Shown in pieces: positions 1 to 11,340 of a DNA stretch of 64,000 nucleotides. Position 1 is the stretch's first letter; each line of letters starts with the position of its first letter. Position numbers and translations under genes: made by a program. The stretch is from positions 2,750,001 through 2,814,000 of the forward strand of contig CAUEEP010000730.1 in NCBI GenBank assembly GCA_958450365.1, given 5' to 3'. This stretch comes from Mesorhabditis belari (Eukaryota > Nematoda > Chromadorea > Rhabditida > Rhabditidae). A model generated the notes under the pieces. The model searched no databases and was not told the DNA's origin. It saw only the letters and a program-made list of their open reading frames with translations.

Positions 1-91
1 ACCTGACAGGTTTTATCGGTCTCAACGCGATTTCCCTTCGAAAAGCGTTTCAATTCTTACTGTATCTCTCGTGCCGTTGTGTGAAAACAGC

Positions 92-124
92 TCGCGCCAA
101 CAGATTCGTTTGAAAAATTGGCGG
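92..124. promoter_or_regulatory. Two E2F/DP-like sites upstream of dpl-1
   Basis: About 195-225 bp before the dpl-1 ATG the sequence TCGCGCCAA (92-100) reads TTGGCGCGA on the other strand, a full match to the E2F core TTSSCGC. A second near match, ATTGGCGGC, lies at about 116-124. E2F/DP binding to such cores is established; that the gene controls itself here is inference. A GT donor-like site (about 144) and an AG acceptor-like site (about 279) between these sites and the ATG suggest a 5' UTR intron. Confidence 0.4.
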
Positions 125-317
125 CTCGGCAAAAAATTCAACAGGTCAGTTACTTTTTATACAAAAATTTTCCAAAAACTAGTGGGAAATAAACGATGAA
201 TTAATGAGATTTTGAGAAACGAATCTAAAAAAGCGAAATGTTAACTGTAAACCTACTAAAATATCATCAAAATTTTAGAAAACTTTGAAGAAGTTTATTG
301 GAAAAAAAAGACTGGCA

Positions 318-2449
318 ATGTATGGACATCCGTCTCGATCGATTTATAATTTTGATCAGGTAAAAGTTGAACGTACAAAATTTCGATGTGTTCAATTGTT
401 TATCGTGAAATTTTAGAGACCAAAAGTCGTCCCGATCTATTCAAGACAAAGTGAGTTTTTTTCGAAATCGATTAAAGGAGAAATGTTTGCGGATAAAGAT
501 TAATTTTTAGAAGAATTCGCAGTAGTAGCGCCTCCATCAAGACTGTCGACCTCATCAAACAGCTCAACTTTTGCTGGCCAACCCACTTCTTTCCGATCAA
601 ATTACGGCTCAACATATGCAGCGAACGATAAGGAAACCCGTCGAAGCTATGAGTATTTTCATTTACAATAATTCCTTTTTTTTATATCGAAAACTTTCAG
701 TGATCGAGTCAATAAAATTCTTGAAGAGAAATACGGTCGAATGAACAAAGGATTGAGGCATTTTTCGATGAAAGTTTGCGAGAAAGTCAAACAAAAAGGA
801 TGCACAAGTTACAATGAGGTTCGAATTCGATTTGGTTTCGGGAATCAAAATCCAAAACAAAATCTTCTAGGTTGCCGATGAATTGGTTTCTGAATATTTT
901 GATGCGATGAATGATACACCGGCTCCACAAGTAAATAGCGCTCACCACAATCACAAACAATTGATTTCCAGTTTCAAACCTTTGATATGAAAAATATTCG
1001 TCGTCGAGTCTACGACGCATTGAATGTCTTGATGGCGGTGAATATTATTGAGAAACAAAACAAGGTTCCTCTCATTTAATCCTTTTGCTCAAATGAAATC
1101 CGATTTCTTTTCGCAAAATGAATTTTAGGAAATTCGTTGGAACGGTTTGCCTACAACAGCAGCACAAGAGATGAAAATTTTGGAAAACGAAAAAGTTTGA
1201 TCAATCTTATGTCAAGGTATAATTATAAATTTAGACGAAGAAAGAAGAAAAATTGAAAGAAAAATACGAGCAATGCCTTGATTTGATGATGCAAATTGTC
1301 GCCTATAAACATTTGATAATGAGAAATCGGTAAAGTAAAGTACGGTCTTTACTTTACTTAATGCATTTCAGAGAATCGCCTTCAGTTTCAACAAAAGCTT
1401 CCCTAAATCATTCAGTTCTGTATCTCCCTTTCCTGGTTGTCGCTACTGAGCCAACGTCTGTTCTACATACATTATATCTACTCATTTCTTTTCAAATTTT
1501 CAGAACTGAAGTTGATGTCGGTGTGGCTGGTGATCGTTCTGAATTTCTTTTTCATTTGGATCGTCCATTCGAAATGTTTGATGACGTTGAAGCTTTGAAA
1601 CGTTTGGAATTGACAGCTGGTCTTGAATCTCAATCAATAGTAAGTCAAAAGAGAAAAAAGTTAACTGTTTTTTTCTTTGAGTTTCCAAATGAAGTTCGCG
1701 ACGGCACAAAACAAATGTTACCTAGAAGGTTACGCCCATTTGTTGATGAAGTACTAAATGGTAATGAGAATCAAATTTCAAACAAAATAAAATGTTTAGA
1801 AGTCGAGAATGCACGAGCGTTAGAACGACAAGCATCGCTTCGAGATCAAAATAAGTCTCAGTATGGAATACGCTAAAGTCAAAAATAAACTTAAATTTCA
1901 GTCAGTCGATTGCTTACGCAAGACCATCTTCAATTGCTCGTGTTGGCCAAGTTTCAATGCAATCGTCGGGAGTTCGACCAAGCAAGCAAAATATAGCTTC
2001 GACCACCTTCGTCAGGTTTTTGAAAGTCATCGTGCAAAGAGTACTGTTTTTTTAGTATGAAGCCATCGGCTCTTATGCGTCAAGGGATATCAATGCAAAC
2101 GCGTAAGCAAGAGGTATACCTCATCGTCACCCACTCCACAAATAAGAAACGATAAATTTTCAGACTTTTCAAAAACCTCCTTCAACATCGGAAAGGCCAC
2201 ACACTGGGGAAACAGTTGTCGTAGATGGTGTTTACTATACAGTTGCATCAAATGTACCGAAAAAAGAAATGCTCCCAATGAGCCAATACCAAATGCCACA
2301 CCACACTTACCAAGAGGTTTTATAAAAGTTTTACAACTTCCTGAAAACAAATTCAGGTGCCACAAAACCTAATGGAAGAAGTTGAAATTTTCGACGAAAT
2401 CGTTTACGAAGATGTTGGTGCCACCGAAGAAATCGCCTATAGTGGATGA
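318..2449 (+). CDS. dpl-1: DP-type transcription factor (E2F dimerisation partner)
   Basis: This is the DP subunit, which pairs with E2F to bind cell-cycle promoters in the nucleus. About 14 short exons join in phase. The DNA-binding winged helix spans exons at 701-818, 871-930 and 972-1064 and includes the DP signature [11 protein letters not shown] Lys/Glu-rich coiled coil follows (exon from 1235). The DP dimerisation domain (about 1372-1640) has LPFLVVA, then [10 protein letters not shown], then [12 protein letters not shown], close to the animal DP consensus. The tail is Ser/Gln-rich and ends in an acidic stretch with stop TGA at 2447-2449. The exon ending at 1455 joins 1504 through an AC|gt donor that keeps frame. 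The start at 318 is the first ATG of the first exon in phase. The 3' end faces mre-11, with 111 bp between stops. Family assignment is firm; the last four exons are less certain. Confidence 0.9.
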
Positions 2450-2533
2450 ATTATGCCATAAATAACGGGTTTTTTGTTTCAGGATGCTTATATTATCTAG
2501 TCATTCATGTATATCTAACTTTATAACAATATT

Positions 2534-2539
2534 CAATAA
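2534..2539 (+). terminator. Poly(A) signal AATAAA of dpl-1
   Basis: A perfect AATAAA lies 85 nt past the dpl-1 stop and about 20 nt from the stop of the convergent mre-11. The two 3' UTRs must therefore abut or overlap. Confidence 0.6.
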
Positions 2540-2560
2540 AAAAATTCAAATATCAAGCGT

Positions 2561-5465
2561 TCAATCACAGCTGCTATCTGACGTTTCCATCATTGAGTCA
2601 TCCTAAAATTAAAAATGTTGAAGAACATAAACATCCCAGTTACCTCTTGAGAGAAATTTTCCCTATTAGTATCACTTATATTGTCCACATAATCTTTCTC
2701 GTAGTTTTTGGCCTTGATGTGCTAAATACTTCAATATGAATTATAAAAGTCATAAATTGCCTGCAAAGTGCTCCGAATTTCTCGTTCAATCAAGTTTGAA
2801 TCGATTCTAATCGTTTTATGTTGCTAAAAACAAATTAAAAATTGCGTTAGATAATGTTTGCAACAACCTTAATTTGCTCTAACCTCTGAGATGCTTGGCG
2901 GTTTACAGTGTCAGTCAACGTCGATATTTGCTTGGCGATTGACTAAAAAAACCTCTTTTTTTGTTTGAAACTAAATAACCTCTTCAAGTTGAGTATTAAT
3001 ATGCTTAGTGCTCTGAGCCGAATCGTCTTCCCCTTCTGTACACAATTCTACAAAATTGTATCATTAAAAGATTCGCAAAAAAGATATCAAACTTAAAGTT
3101 TCAGCCATAAATGCATCGGTTAAAACAGTGAGTCTGTCCTCCAAAGGTTCACCTTTATAAGCTTCAGAGACCTGTAACAGAAGTCTGAAAAATTTTGAAC
3201 GTAAAAACAAACCATATTTTCAACAGAGGTCAATCTTTCTGACGCTGCAAGTACAGCTCCCTCTTTCTCTGGCTTCTTCTCTTTAAGCGTTTTAATTCTT
3301 CGTATCTAAAAAGATCAACCAGTTTATTGGAAGTAACACCACCAACCGTTAACATCTCTGCGGGGTTGGCTACTAAATCCACAAACGACATACCCACTCG
3401 TCGTGCGTTCAATGGCTAAAAATATTTGAACAAAACAAGAATAGATAATATTTTTTACTAAAAGTTGTGCCCACTCGTCTTGGTAGGTTACTTTTAACCG
3501 CAACAAAGGTAACTGTGGCTGGCGTGGACGTCGTTCTCTAATTGCTTTTTCAATCATCATCTTGATTTTATTTGTGATGATAAGTTCATCCTTAAATTTA
3601 ATACATTTTTAAAAAGTATAAACTTTTAAAAAAATACATGAAACGGCTTGTTAGCATCATTGGGTCGTAGACCACCAGCTGGAATTTTGACACCACGTGG
3701 TAATTTATCCAACGTTAACTCATCGACCACCATTTGCCTAACCGTTTCCAATTGAATGGGCTCAGATTTGAAACTTCGGTCTCGTACCTAAACTCTAAGA
3801 ATTTTAACATTACAATGAGTACAGTCTATATGAAACAAAAACTTACAGTAAGCAAAAATACATGCTTAGCAAGAGCTTCATCTTTTGTGAGTGATGTTGC
3901 AACAGTGCTTCCAGGTTGAAGAATGAAAAATCCATCACCGGCTAGGTTTGAACTAGGCGCCACATACTCCAAATCTAAATTTTTTTAAATTACAATTTGG
4001 CAAAAGGACAACCTTTTTTGCATTCATGTTCATGCCCCCAAAGAACAAAATCAAAAAACGAAGGAAGATATGAATCTGGGAGGTAAGCCCCGGTAGTACT
4101 AAAAGCATTAAAATAGAAAATATAACACCTATATTAAAATATTTTTACTGTACCGTAAGGTCGAGCGCTTTGGACGATTCTGGTGTAGAACTAAAAGGTT
4201 GAACCAAGATTCAGTATCTTCACGTGGCCGAGGAAATTGAATTGTGCCGGCTAAATAAAAACGGTAATAAAAGAAAAATGATAGAGACTACACTTTTAAT
4301 ATAATTATTGCAAAGAAAGATACCTTGAAATGCTCGAGTAAGTCTGTCGTCTCTTTGAGAACCAATCCCATACAACGCTAGCGAAGTTGTGCCTTTTCGA
4401 AGTAATATTGGAGATACCTACGGGAAAAATCTTTGAGATGAAAATATTTCATACCACATAGTTGTCCGTTTCAGTAAACTTTCCAAACAAATTTAAAAGA
4501 CCCGCTTCGTGTAAAGGATCAAGAGCCGTTAAACCCTAAAACAGAAAAAAACTTTAACACAAAAGTAAAATCACTTTTCCGGTCATATCGTCATGATTTC
4601 CATGGATCGTGAAAACTGGCAAACCAACATTAAGATTCTCATCCTAAATAACAAAAAAAAACCCGCTGCCAGTTAGTTGAAATTTACTTACTTCATAATT
4701 CACTCGATCGAATTGGCTTTGACAAAAGTTTATGGTTGGATCCGAGATAAATTGCAAAAATACTTCATTGTCATTCATACAATATTTGCGAAGTAATGAA
4801 ATAACCTAAACGCAAAATTTAGACAGTATGCATTACAATTAGTCAACCTTGTTTACGCACGTTCGTGTTGGATTGCTTTCATGAAAAAGATCACCCCCTA
4901 AAAAACTCAATAACATCTAAACTTAAATTTCAACACGAACCTAACAATATCATGTCAACTTTGCGCTCGTTTGCAATTTGTAGAACCTCTTCTAGAGTTC
5001 TTGAGGCGTCTTGATCAATCACTTTTTTCTTTTCACCATATCCAACGTGAATATCAGAAGCGATTAAAATCTAGAATGCAAAATTATCGGTAAAAATTCT
5101 AACACAAACTCGAATATTGTTGGACTCGTCATCACCCATTGTATTATCTTTGGCTTCCTGAAAGGTTAAATTATTTAAAGCTAGCCAATGATAGAAACCT
5201 GTAGAAAAGAAGCGGTTTGATTGTTCGTAAATTTCTGGCCAAAATCTTGCATATCAGGCTATAAAAAACATTGACGTTAAAACATGAAATAACAAATTGT
5301 AGTTTTGAATTTAAACGAAAAGAATTCAATGCCCGTGCAAAACATTTAAACTAGCGTTAAACTTTGTGAAAATTAGGTATGTATTGGAGAAATGACCTGA
5401 ACAATTGACGATGATGGTCCTTCATCGTCTGATGATGAAAATACATCCTGGGGGATTCTATTCAT
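2561..5465 (-). CDS. mre-11: MRE11 double-strand-break repair nuclease
   Basis: This is the Mn-dependent nuclease of the MRN complex, acting in DNA break processing and meiosis. About 17 short exons on the minus strand carry the metallophosphoesterase motifs in order: [34 protein letters not shown] and WGHEHEC. The DNA-binding cap follows ([14 protein letters not shown] and later exons), then a Lys/Glu-rich region and a short acidic Ser-rich end (stop at 2561). The first coding exon starts with ATG at 5463-5465, five bases after a TTCTCTTTAG acceptor, which fits trans-splicing. About 60 acidic, Ser-rich residues precede the nuclease domain, longer than in vertebrate MRE11, where the domain begins near residue 10. 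The gene is divergent from ttll-4. Confidence 0.93.
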
Positions 5466-6038
5466 CTCAACTAAAGAGAACAAATTAAAGCCATCGGGCA
5501 ACGAAAAAAAATGAAAATATTGGCACGGATTAAAAAATGAAAAGTAGAGTATAATAAGCAAAAGCTTCTTTTAAATAGACATCTTTTGCTTTGAATGAAG
5601 TTTAGACTATTCAATTCTTCAACTGAATACTCATCGTCTTAGTTATAAAAGAAAATTTTCATTTCTTTTCAGTTGTTTGTTAAGCTCATGCTTTTACGGT
5701 GAATAGGTGCGAATCACCACTTTAAATTCGCGGCGAACATTGTCATTGCGCGTAGGCTAAGCAGTTTAATTTCCCCTCGTGTTAGTAAAGGCTGATCTTG
5801 CTTTGAATCCAAAACGCCTACTCGACACGTTTGAAAATAATTTAACCCCTTTGTTCATGTGTATTGCCACAACGTATGTCACAAAATTACAGATGGCTTC
5901 GTAAGTTAAAGCAAAAGTCAACTAAATGCCGATGCGTAAACTCTATTAATTTCGCTGTCTTTTCGATTTTTCTCTCGTAGTGTTACTCACTTTTGCATGA
6001 AACTTTGTTTGGTTGATAATTTGCTTTTTTTACAGGTA
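5466..6038. promoter_or_regulatory. Divergent intergenic region between mre-11 and ttll-4
   Basis: This 573-bp region holds the 5' flanks of two oppositely oriented genes. I see a short CG-rich block (ATTCGCGGCGAAC near 5727) and a TTTTTTTACAG acceptor directly before the ttll-4 ATG. No gene is supported. Confidence 0.4.
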
Positions 6039-9000
6039 ATGTCCATTTCTGACGGCGAAGGCAATTTTGGGGACTTCGCTATAACGGCTCAAGATGACGC
6101 TTCTAGTACATTGAGGTTAGCTTTTTGTGTTCTTACGGATTGAATTTTTTAAACTCATGTCGTTAGCGTGAACAGATTTTACCTAAAATATGGAAAAGCA
6201 ACAAATTACCTAGATGTTATTGAATTTCTCTCAGAGCGAAGACTTCGTTCTTTTCTGACGTGCTCCACTTTTCTATCAGCTAAATAACGCTGATCCACTA
6301 TATTTTGTCATACTACCGTATTTATTCTAATAGAAGACCAGTCTCGAGTAAAGATCACCCTCCCTGACTCTCCAAAATCGGGACTTTTCAGGACTTCTTT
6401 TTAGCTAAAGTTATAGATACGGCTCCAGATGGATGTATTTTAGCTTCGGCAGTAAAATTGGAAACGTAGTTTTTGGAAAAAAATTTATGGGGTCTAGGTA
6501 AGGAAATGATTTCATTTTTAAACACGTTTTTGGCATGTTTTAAGCCAAGGCTATGGTTTAAAATAGTTTTTAACAATTTTTAAATTTTTTATCTGGGGGA
6601 CCCTTACCTACGTTTTCAGTCGGTCGATTTTGAGAGGTTGAAAAATAGAAGACGATGGTCTTCTATTAAAATAAATACGGTACTTGGTCATGCATTTTAT
6701 CTACTATTTTTAAAGTTAATTTTGCTTTATTAGCTTTTAATATTTTGAGCTTAAGTTACTGATTATGGAGATTAAACTTGCAAAAACTTCTTGTGTAAAC
6801 AACTAATTTTCTTTTTCAGTAGTGAAGAGACGCCAACAGAAGAAAGTGAAAATGTGACTTCGCCTGGAGGCTCCATTAAACAAGGTATGGTTATCATATT
6901 CGAAAAAAGAACATTAATATTGTAGTCGTTTCTTTAATTTTCGCTGTCTCGTGGTCTCGCTTTCCCTATCGACTCAAAGCGGTCCTCGGGGCAACCTTGC
7001 CATTTCTCTTTTCGGGCCGCACTAGTCAGGCGAGGGCCTTCAATCGCGCGGATTTGTCTTTCCCCATCTCTCTTTTTGCCTTTTTTTCTCTTCTCTTTCG
7101 TCTCATCTGAAGTGCCGCCCTCAACTCCCACGCCCCACTCCACTATATTGTTTTAACTATGCGGAATTTAAATTTTAATTAATGAACTATGATTTTGTTT
7201 CATTTTCCAATAATCTTAATGAGTCACTGGAACTGTTCCAGTTAGTTTTGTTTTCCTCGACCATCTTTCTAAAAAACTTTCTAAGAAGTGTTCCGCATCT
7301 TTCTAAAAAAGTAAAAACCTTAAAAACGGAAGAAAAGAGCTATCTTTATTCGCTTTTTCACTGAAAGCCAACCCAGACGTTTTTCTCAAGGAGAAAATGA
7401 TAGCTCTCTAATGCATTGTTTTCTCTTGTTTGCCGACAATTTCCGTGCTTGTCAGTTGTCGTGCTAGCTGCTGGCCTCTTTTATACCATAGGCCCTCGAA
7501 GTTTTTGTGTAATAAAAAAATTTTGCGCATGGATATTCTATCACTTTTGAGAATATTTGTGCAGAAATATGTAATTTTCTGTTTCTAAAAGTTTTAGTTA
7601 TTAGAATTGCGATTTTATATTTTGTTTCTTGTTTTCTCTAGATTCCCTCATATTCAGTGTAAGATATGATTTGGTGATAACGTAGTCAGCAATAAAGCCG
7701 CTGAACCAACCGCAGCTGTATTAATTCAAATAACATCTATAAAGAAGTCAGTACAATATTCTACAATATTTTTTTCTTTTTTTTTTTCTTTTTTTCTCAT
7801 TGGCTAACGAGGGAGCATTGCGAACTTTTTCATCGTATCCTGTGGTCTTTCCTCATTAATCAAGCACTTAGCTCGGTGAAAGAGGGTCGAGTTGCCCTCT
7901 GCATTTCGTCTCTTCGCTTCCTCATTTTAAGGCAAACTTAATTGACTTCTACGGCAACGGTTATGCCATGTACGTGAATGTATTTTTATAAGCTAAACAA
8001 CTAAGTTAAATGTCCATTAATTGAAATAATATATGTAGTAAGCCAGAAAAGTTTTTTATTGAAAAAAACGAGACCTTTGACATTTTATATTTTATTACAA
8101 GAAATGTTAGTAATAATAAAGGTGAAAATTAAATTTAAAGTTAAGTTTATAATTATGGTATTTTTTTTTTTAGGGGATGGAATTGGCATGTGTGGGCTGA
8201 CGGAAATGGTTGCGCAATGTCTTAGCGGCAACGGAAAAAAGGTACCTTTTGAAATGTAAAATATATATATTTCTTTTAGAATAATGAGAACCAAACTGCT
8301 AGTTCGAGCCAAACTGACCCGCAGCCATTTCTTCGCTCGTCGTTTTTCACTCACATTCCACCTACTGTGCGCTTTTATACGAAAGGAACAAGAGGTTTTG
8401 AAAAAAGATTTCTTTAACAATTATGAATTTTAGTCAGCAGACCAAATCGAAAGCTGTGCAACCGATTACAATGGTGCCATAACTCGCTACTCCCAATTGT
8501 GATGCGAAATAGTCTTGCTGCCAGTCATTTCAAGGTAGGAAAAAATATGGTTTCTTCTTTCAATATCAGTATAATGTGTAGGTTGTCGATGAAAGTTTGC
8601 AATGGATTGGATACTGGGGTCGTCACTTGAAAAGTGTTCAATATAAAACTTTGAAGCCAATTCAAAAGGTAATAACATTTAACTTGCTGTTATTTTAAAA
8701 TAATTAGGTAAATCATTTTCCCGGAGCCTTCCATATTGGGCGTAAGGATCGACTCTGGTTGCACTTGAAAGCTATGCAAAAAACGTGGGTTATTTTTTTT
8801 TACATTGATATGATATTTTTAGCTGGGGAGATGAGTTCAAAGTTATGCCATACACGTATGTTTTACCGAAAGATGCCAAAGAATTACGAGATTATCTCGA
8901 ATCGGATCCGAATCATCATGTTATTGTCAAGCCGGTAGGTCACTTGATCTGTCACTTGAACCCAATCTAATTTTAGCCAGCTTCTGCACGCGGTACGGGC

Positions 9001-10499
9001 ATTTCAGTGACGCGGAATCTCAAGGAAATTCCTACGAAAACTGCTTTAGTGGCTCAACAGTAAGATTTTCTAGGATTTGTAACTTCTGTCATTTATAGTT
9101 ATGTGGCACGCCCAATGACTATCAATGGAGCAAAGTTTGATTTGCGTCTTTACGCTTATGTGACGAGTCTTGATCCACTTCGCTTATATTTATATGAGGA
9201 AGGTCTCGTGCGCTTTGCTAGTGTTCCGTAAGTGGTTTTTATTTAAATGAAAACAACTGTTCAAGATATTCTTCTTGTTTGTCAACGATCTCAAATCGTT
9301 ATATGCATCTTACAAACTATTCAATTAACAAGTTAGCCGAGGCTGATGGAGTTGCCGAAGGAGCTGTACCAAAGGTACTTGTAAAAGACAAAAGTTAAAT
9401 TACCAACTAGTTTAGTGGCGACTCTCGGAGCTGTGGACCTATCTGGATGCAAATGGATGGGATGTTACCCAAATTCAAGCCATGATTGACGACACGATTA
9501 TTAAAGTTTTATCATAATTTATAATAGTTTGATTGTTTGAAATGTAGGCCGTTATCGCTTGTGAGAAGTCAGTTCGTGAGCATATGACTCGGTTCATTGA
9601 TTGTGGGTGGGTATTGGTCGCTTTGGATCAAAAGTAAAATTCAAATACTTTTCAGGTTTGTCTGCCATGAGCTATTTGGTATTGACATCCTACTTGACGA
9701 GGATGCCCGTCCTTGGCTATTGGAGGTTTGAGACTATATAAGTGAACTTCAGTTGTTTTCTTTAGGTCAATATTTCTCCGTCGCTTCATTCTGGAACACC
9801 TCTTGACATTGCTGTCAAAGCGCCACTGGCAAAAGACGTGTTGAACATGGCCGGGATTCAGGTTCCCGCAGAGTAAGTTTTTGTTTACAAAGATGTTTTC
9901 CATGCTCTAATTTCCTTATAAAGTTGCTTTAGTGATGGTGGCTCGTTTTCTAGCTTTTGCGAAAAGCCAAGGTATTGGCAGCAGGACAAAAAAACCATGT
10001 GTTAGTTTGTTTATCGATATTCACAAGTGTTATTATTTTTTAGCCAAGGAGCGGCACTTTGCTGGAAAATACAAAAGAGAGGGCAGAATTGGGAACTCGA
10101 TCACAAAACGTCTCACTCCGGAAGATGTCCGAATTTTGTGTGAATTTGAGGACGAATATGCTAGAAAAGGTAGCTTTCTATTAATTTATATCCAAATAAG
10201 ACGGATTTAACATCGTAATTTTAAAAATGAATTTTAGGAGATTTCCGACTTTTGTTTCCATCATCAACTACGGTTGAGTTGCAACAATACTTCCCCGAGG
10301 TTTTATATTCCAATTTGCTTCTTCAGCAATGGCAAATTCTTCAAGTTAGTTTAATTTTAACTTTTGCTAGCTATTTAAAATTTAAATGTTTTAGGACGAT
10401 GATCGTCAAATAGGAATTGATCGATTAGAAGACTACTGTCGCGATGGCTACTTAACAAAATTTCTCGAAGAATCTACAATTCAGCAAGAGGACGTTTAG
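6039..10499 (+). CDS. ttll-4: Tubulin tyrosine ligase-like polyglutamylase, TTLL4 type
   Basis: TTLL enzymes add glutamate side chains to tubulin tails, notably in cilia. The core (about 8582-9870) runs [52 protein letters not shown] (ATP-binding lysine and loop), [43 protein letters not shown] and [12 protein letters not shown], the order and residues of TTLL4. The C-terminal helical region ([26 protein letters not shown]) is also present; the stop is at 10497-10499. The N-terminal exons (6039-6116, 6821-6884, 8173-8242) are acidic and low complexity and join only through a 17-nt candidate micro-exon (7642-7658). Intron 1 holds a MITE, and a 1.3-kb stretch after exon 2 includes a GC-rich block. 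The splice near 9870-10025 is ambiguous. Confidence 0.9.
6314..6682. mobile_element. MITE A, CCGTATTT..TAATAGAAGACC ends
   Basis: Terminal inverted repeats of about 30 bp (left TACCGTATTTATTCTAATAG, right its near-exact complement) enclose about 310 bp of AT-rich DNA. The flanking TA on each side fits a Tc1/mariner-type duplication. It lies in ttll-4 intron 1 and belongs to the family whose other seven copies are listed separately. Confidence 0.75.
6940..7145. other. GC-rich block in the ttll-4 intron
   Basis: This stretch is rich in C, G and CpG, unlike the AT-rich introns around it. No exon joins the ttll-4 frame here. It might be an internal promoter or enhancer; that is inference only. 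Confidence 0.25.
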
Positions 10500-11340
10500 A
10501 AGATAAAAAAGTTATGCTTTAATGTACATGTTCCTAAACTTGTTTGTGTTATCTATCATTTTAAGATCTCGTTACAAAGCTTTCTTTGAACTGTCTTTGA
10601 TAGCGAAATCAATTTCCGTTTGTCTTATCGCGTTCTCATCCAGTTATGCTCATCTTCAAATTGTGCCTTTTTGATTTCCAATCACTTTATCTTTGTTTAG
10701 TGCTGTGAATGATTCCTCAGGACTATTATTCATTTTAAAGTGCCTCTGATAAAGTTTTATGCTTTTAACCAAAGTCTTTTAATGCTAAGAAAAACAAAAA
10801 CGCATTCACATTACAGCGTGTATAGATTCGTTTCGTGGAGAGGATGTCTTTACTTTTTTGCAAGCAAGGGTGGCTGGTGATTTGGATCGGCGAAAAACTT
10901 TCTCTTTTCCTTTCCTTCTTTTCCTCTTTGGTTGTTCTTTCCACTACCACCTCGATCCATCTACCGGTCTCTCTTATTAGTCATCCATTTCAAAATCGTT
11001 TACTGGTTCTGGGAAACTCGTTGAATCACATAAATTCGGTTCATTCTACTAGACATAGGCTCGGAAAATTTCTTGTTTTTTTTAAATTTTTAAAACATTT
11101 TAAAATTTTGGATCAATACGCTTTAATTCCATCGAGTGTTTACTCGGTGGATATCTAGTTGTCCTTTCCTCTTTCTCTTCTAACAATATCTCTTCTTTTG
11201 CTCAAAATTTCGCCGTATTCTCTGTTTGCCTCTCCCCACAAATTGCTTACACTGACCCTTATTTCGAAAAAAAATCATTTCTTTCACCGTTTTTCAGCTG
11301 TGGTGTGTTTTAGTTGACGATTTTCAAAAAGTTTTAGAAA
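10500..11340. other. Intergenic region, ttll-4 to annexin
   Basis: No coding exon is supported. The last part is pyrimidine-rich and ends in a TTTTAG acceptor three bases before the annexin ATG. The upstream part of this region therefore probably contains the annexin promoter and a 5' UTR intron or outron. Confidence 0.4.
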
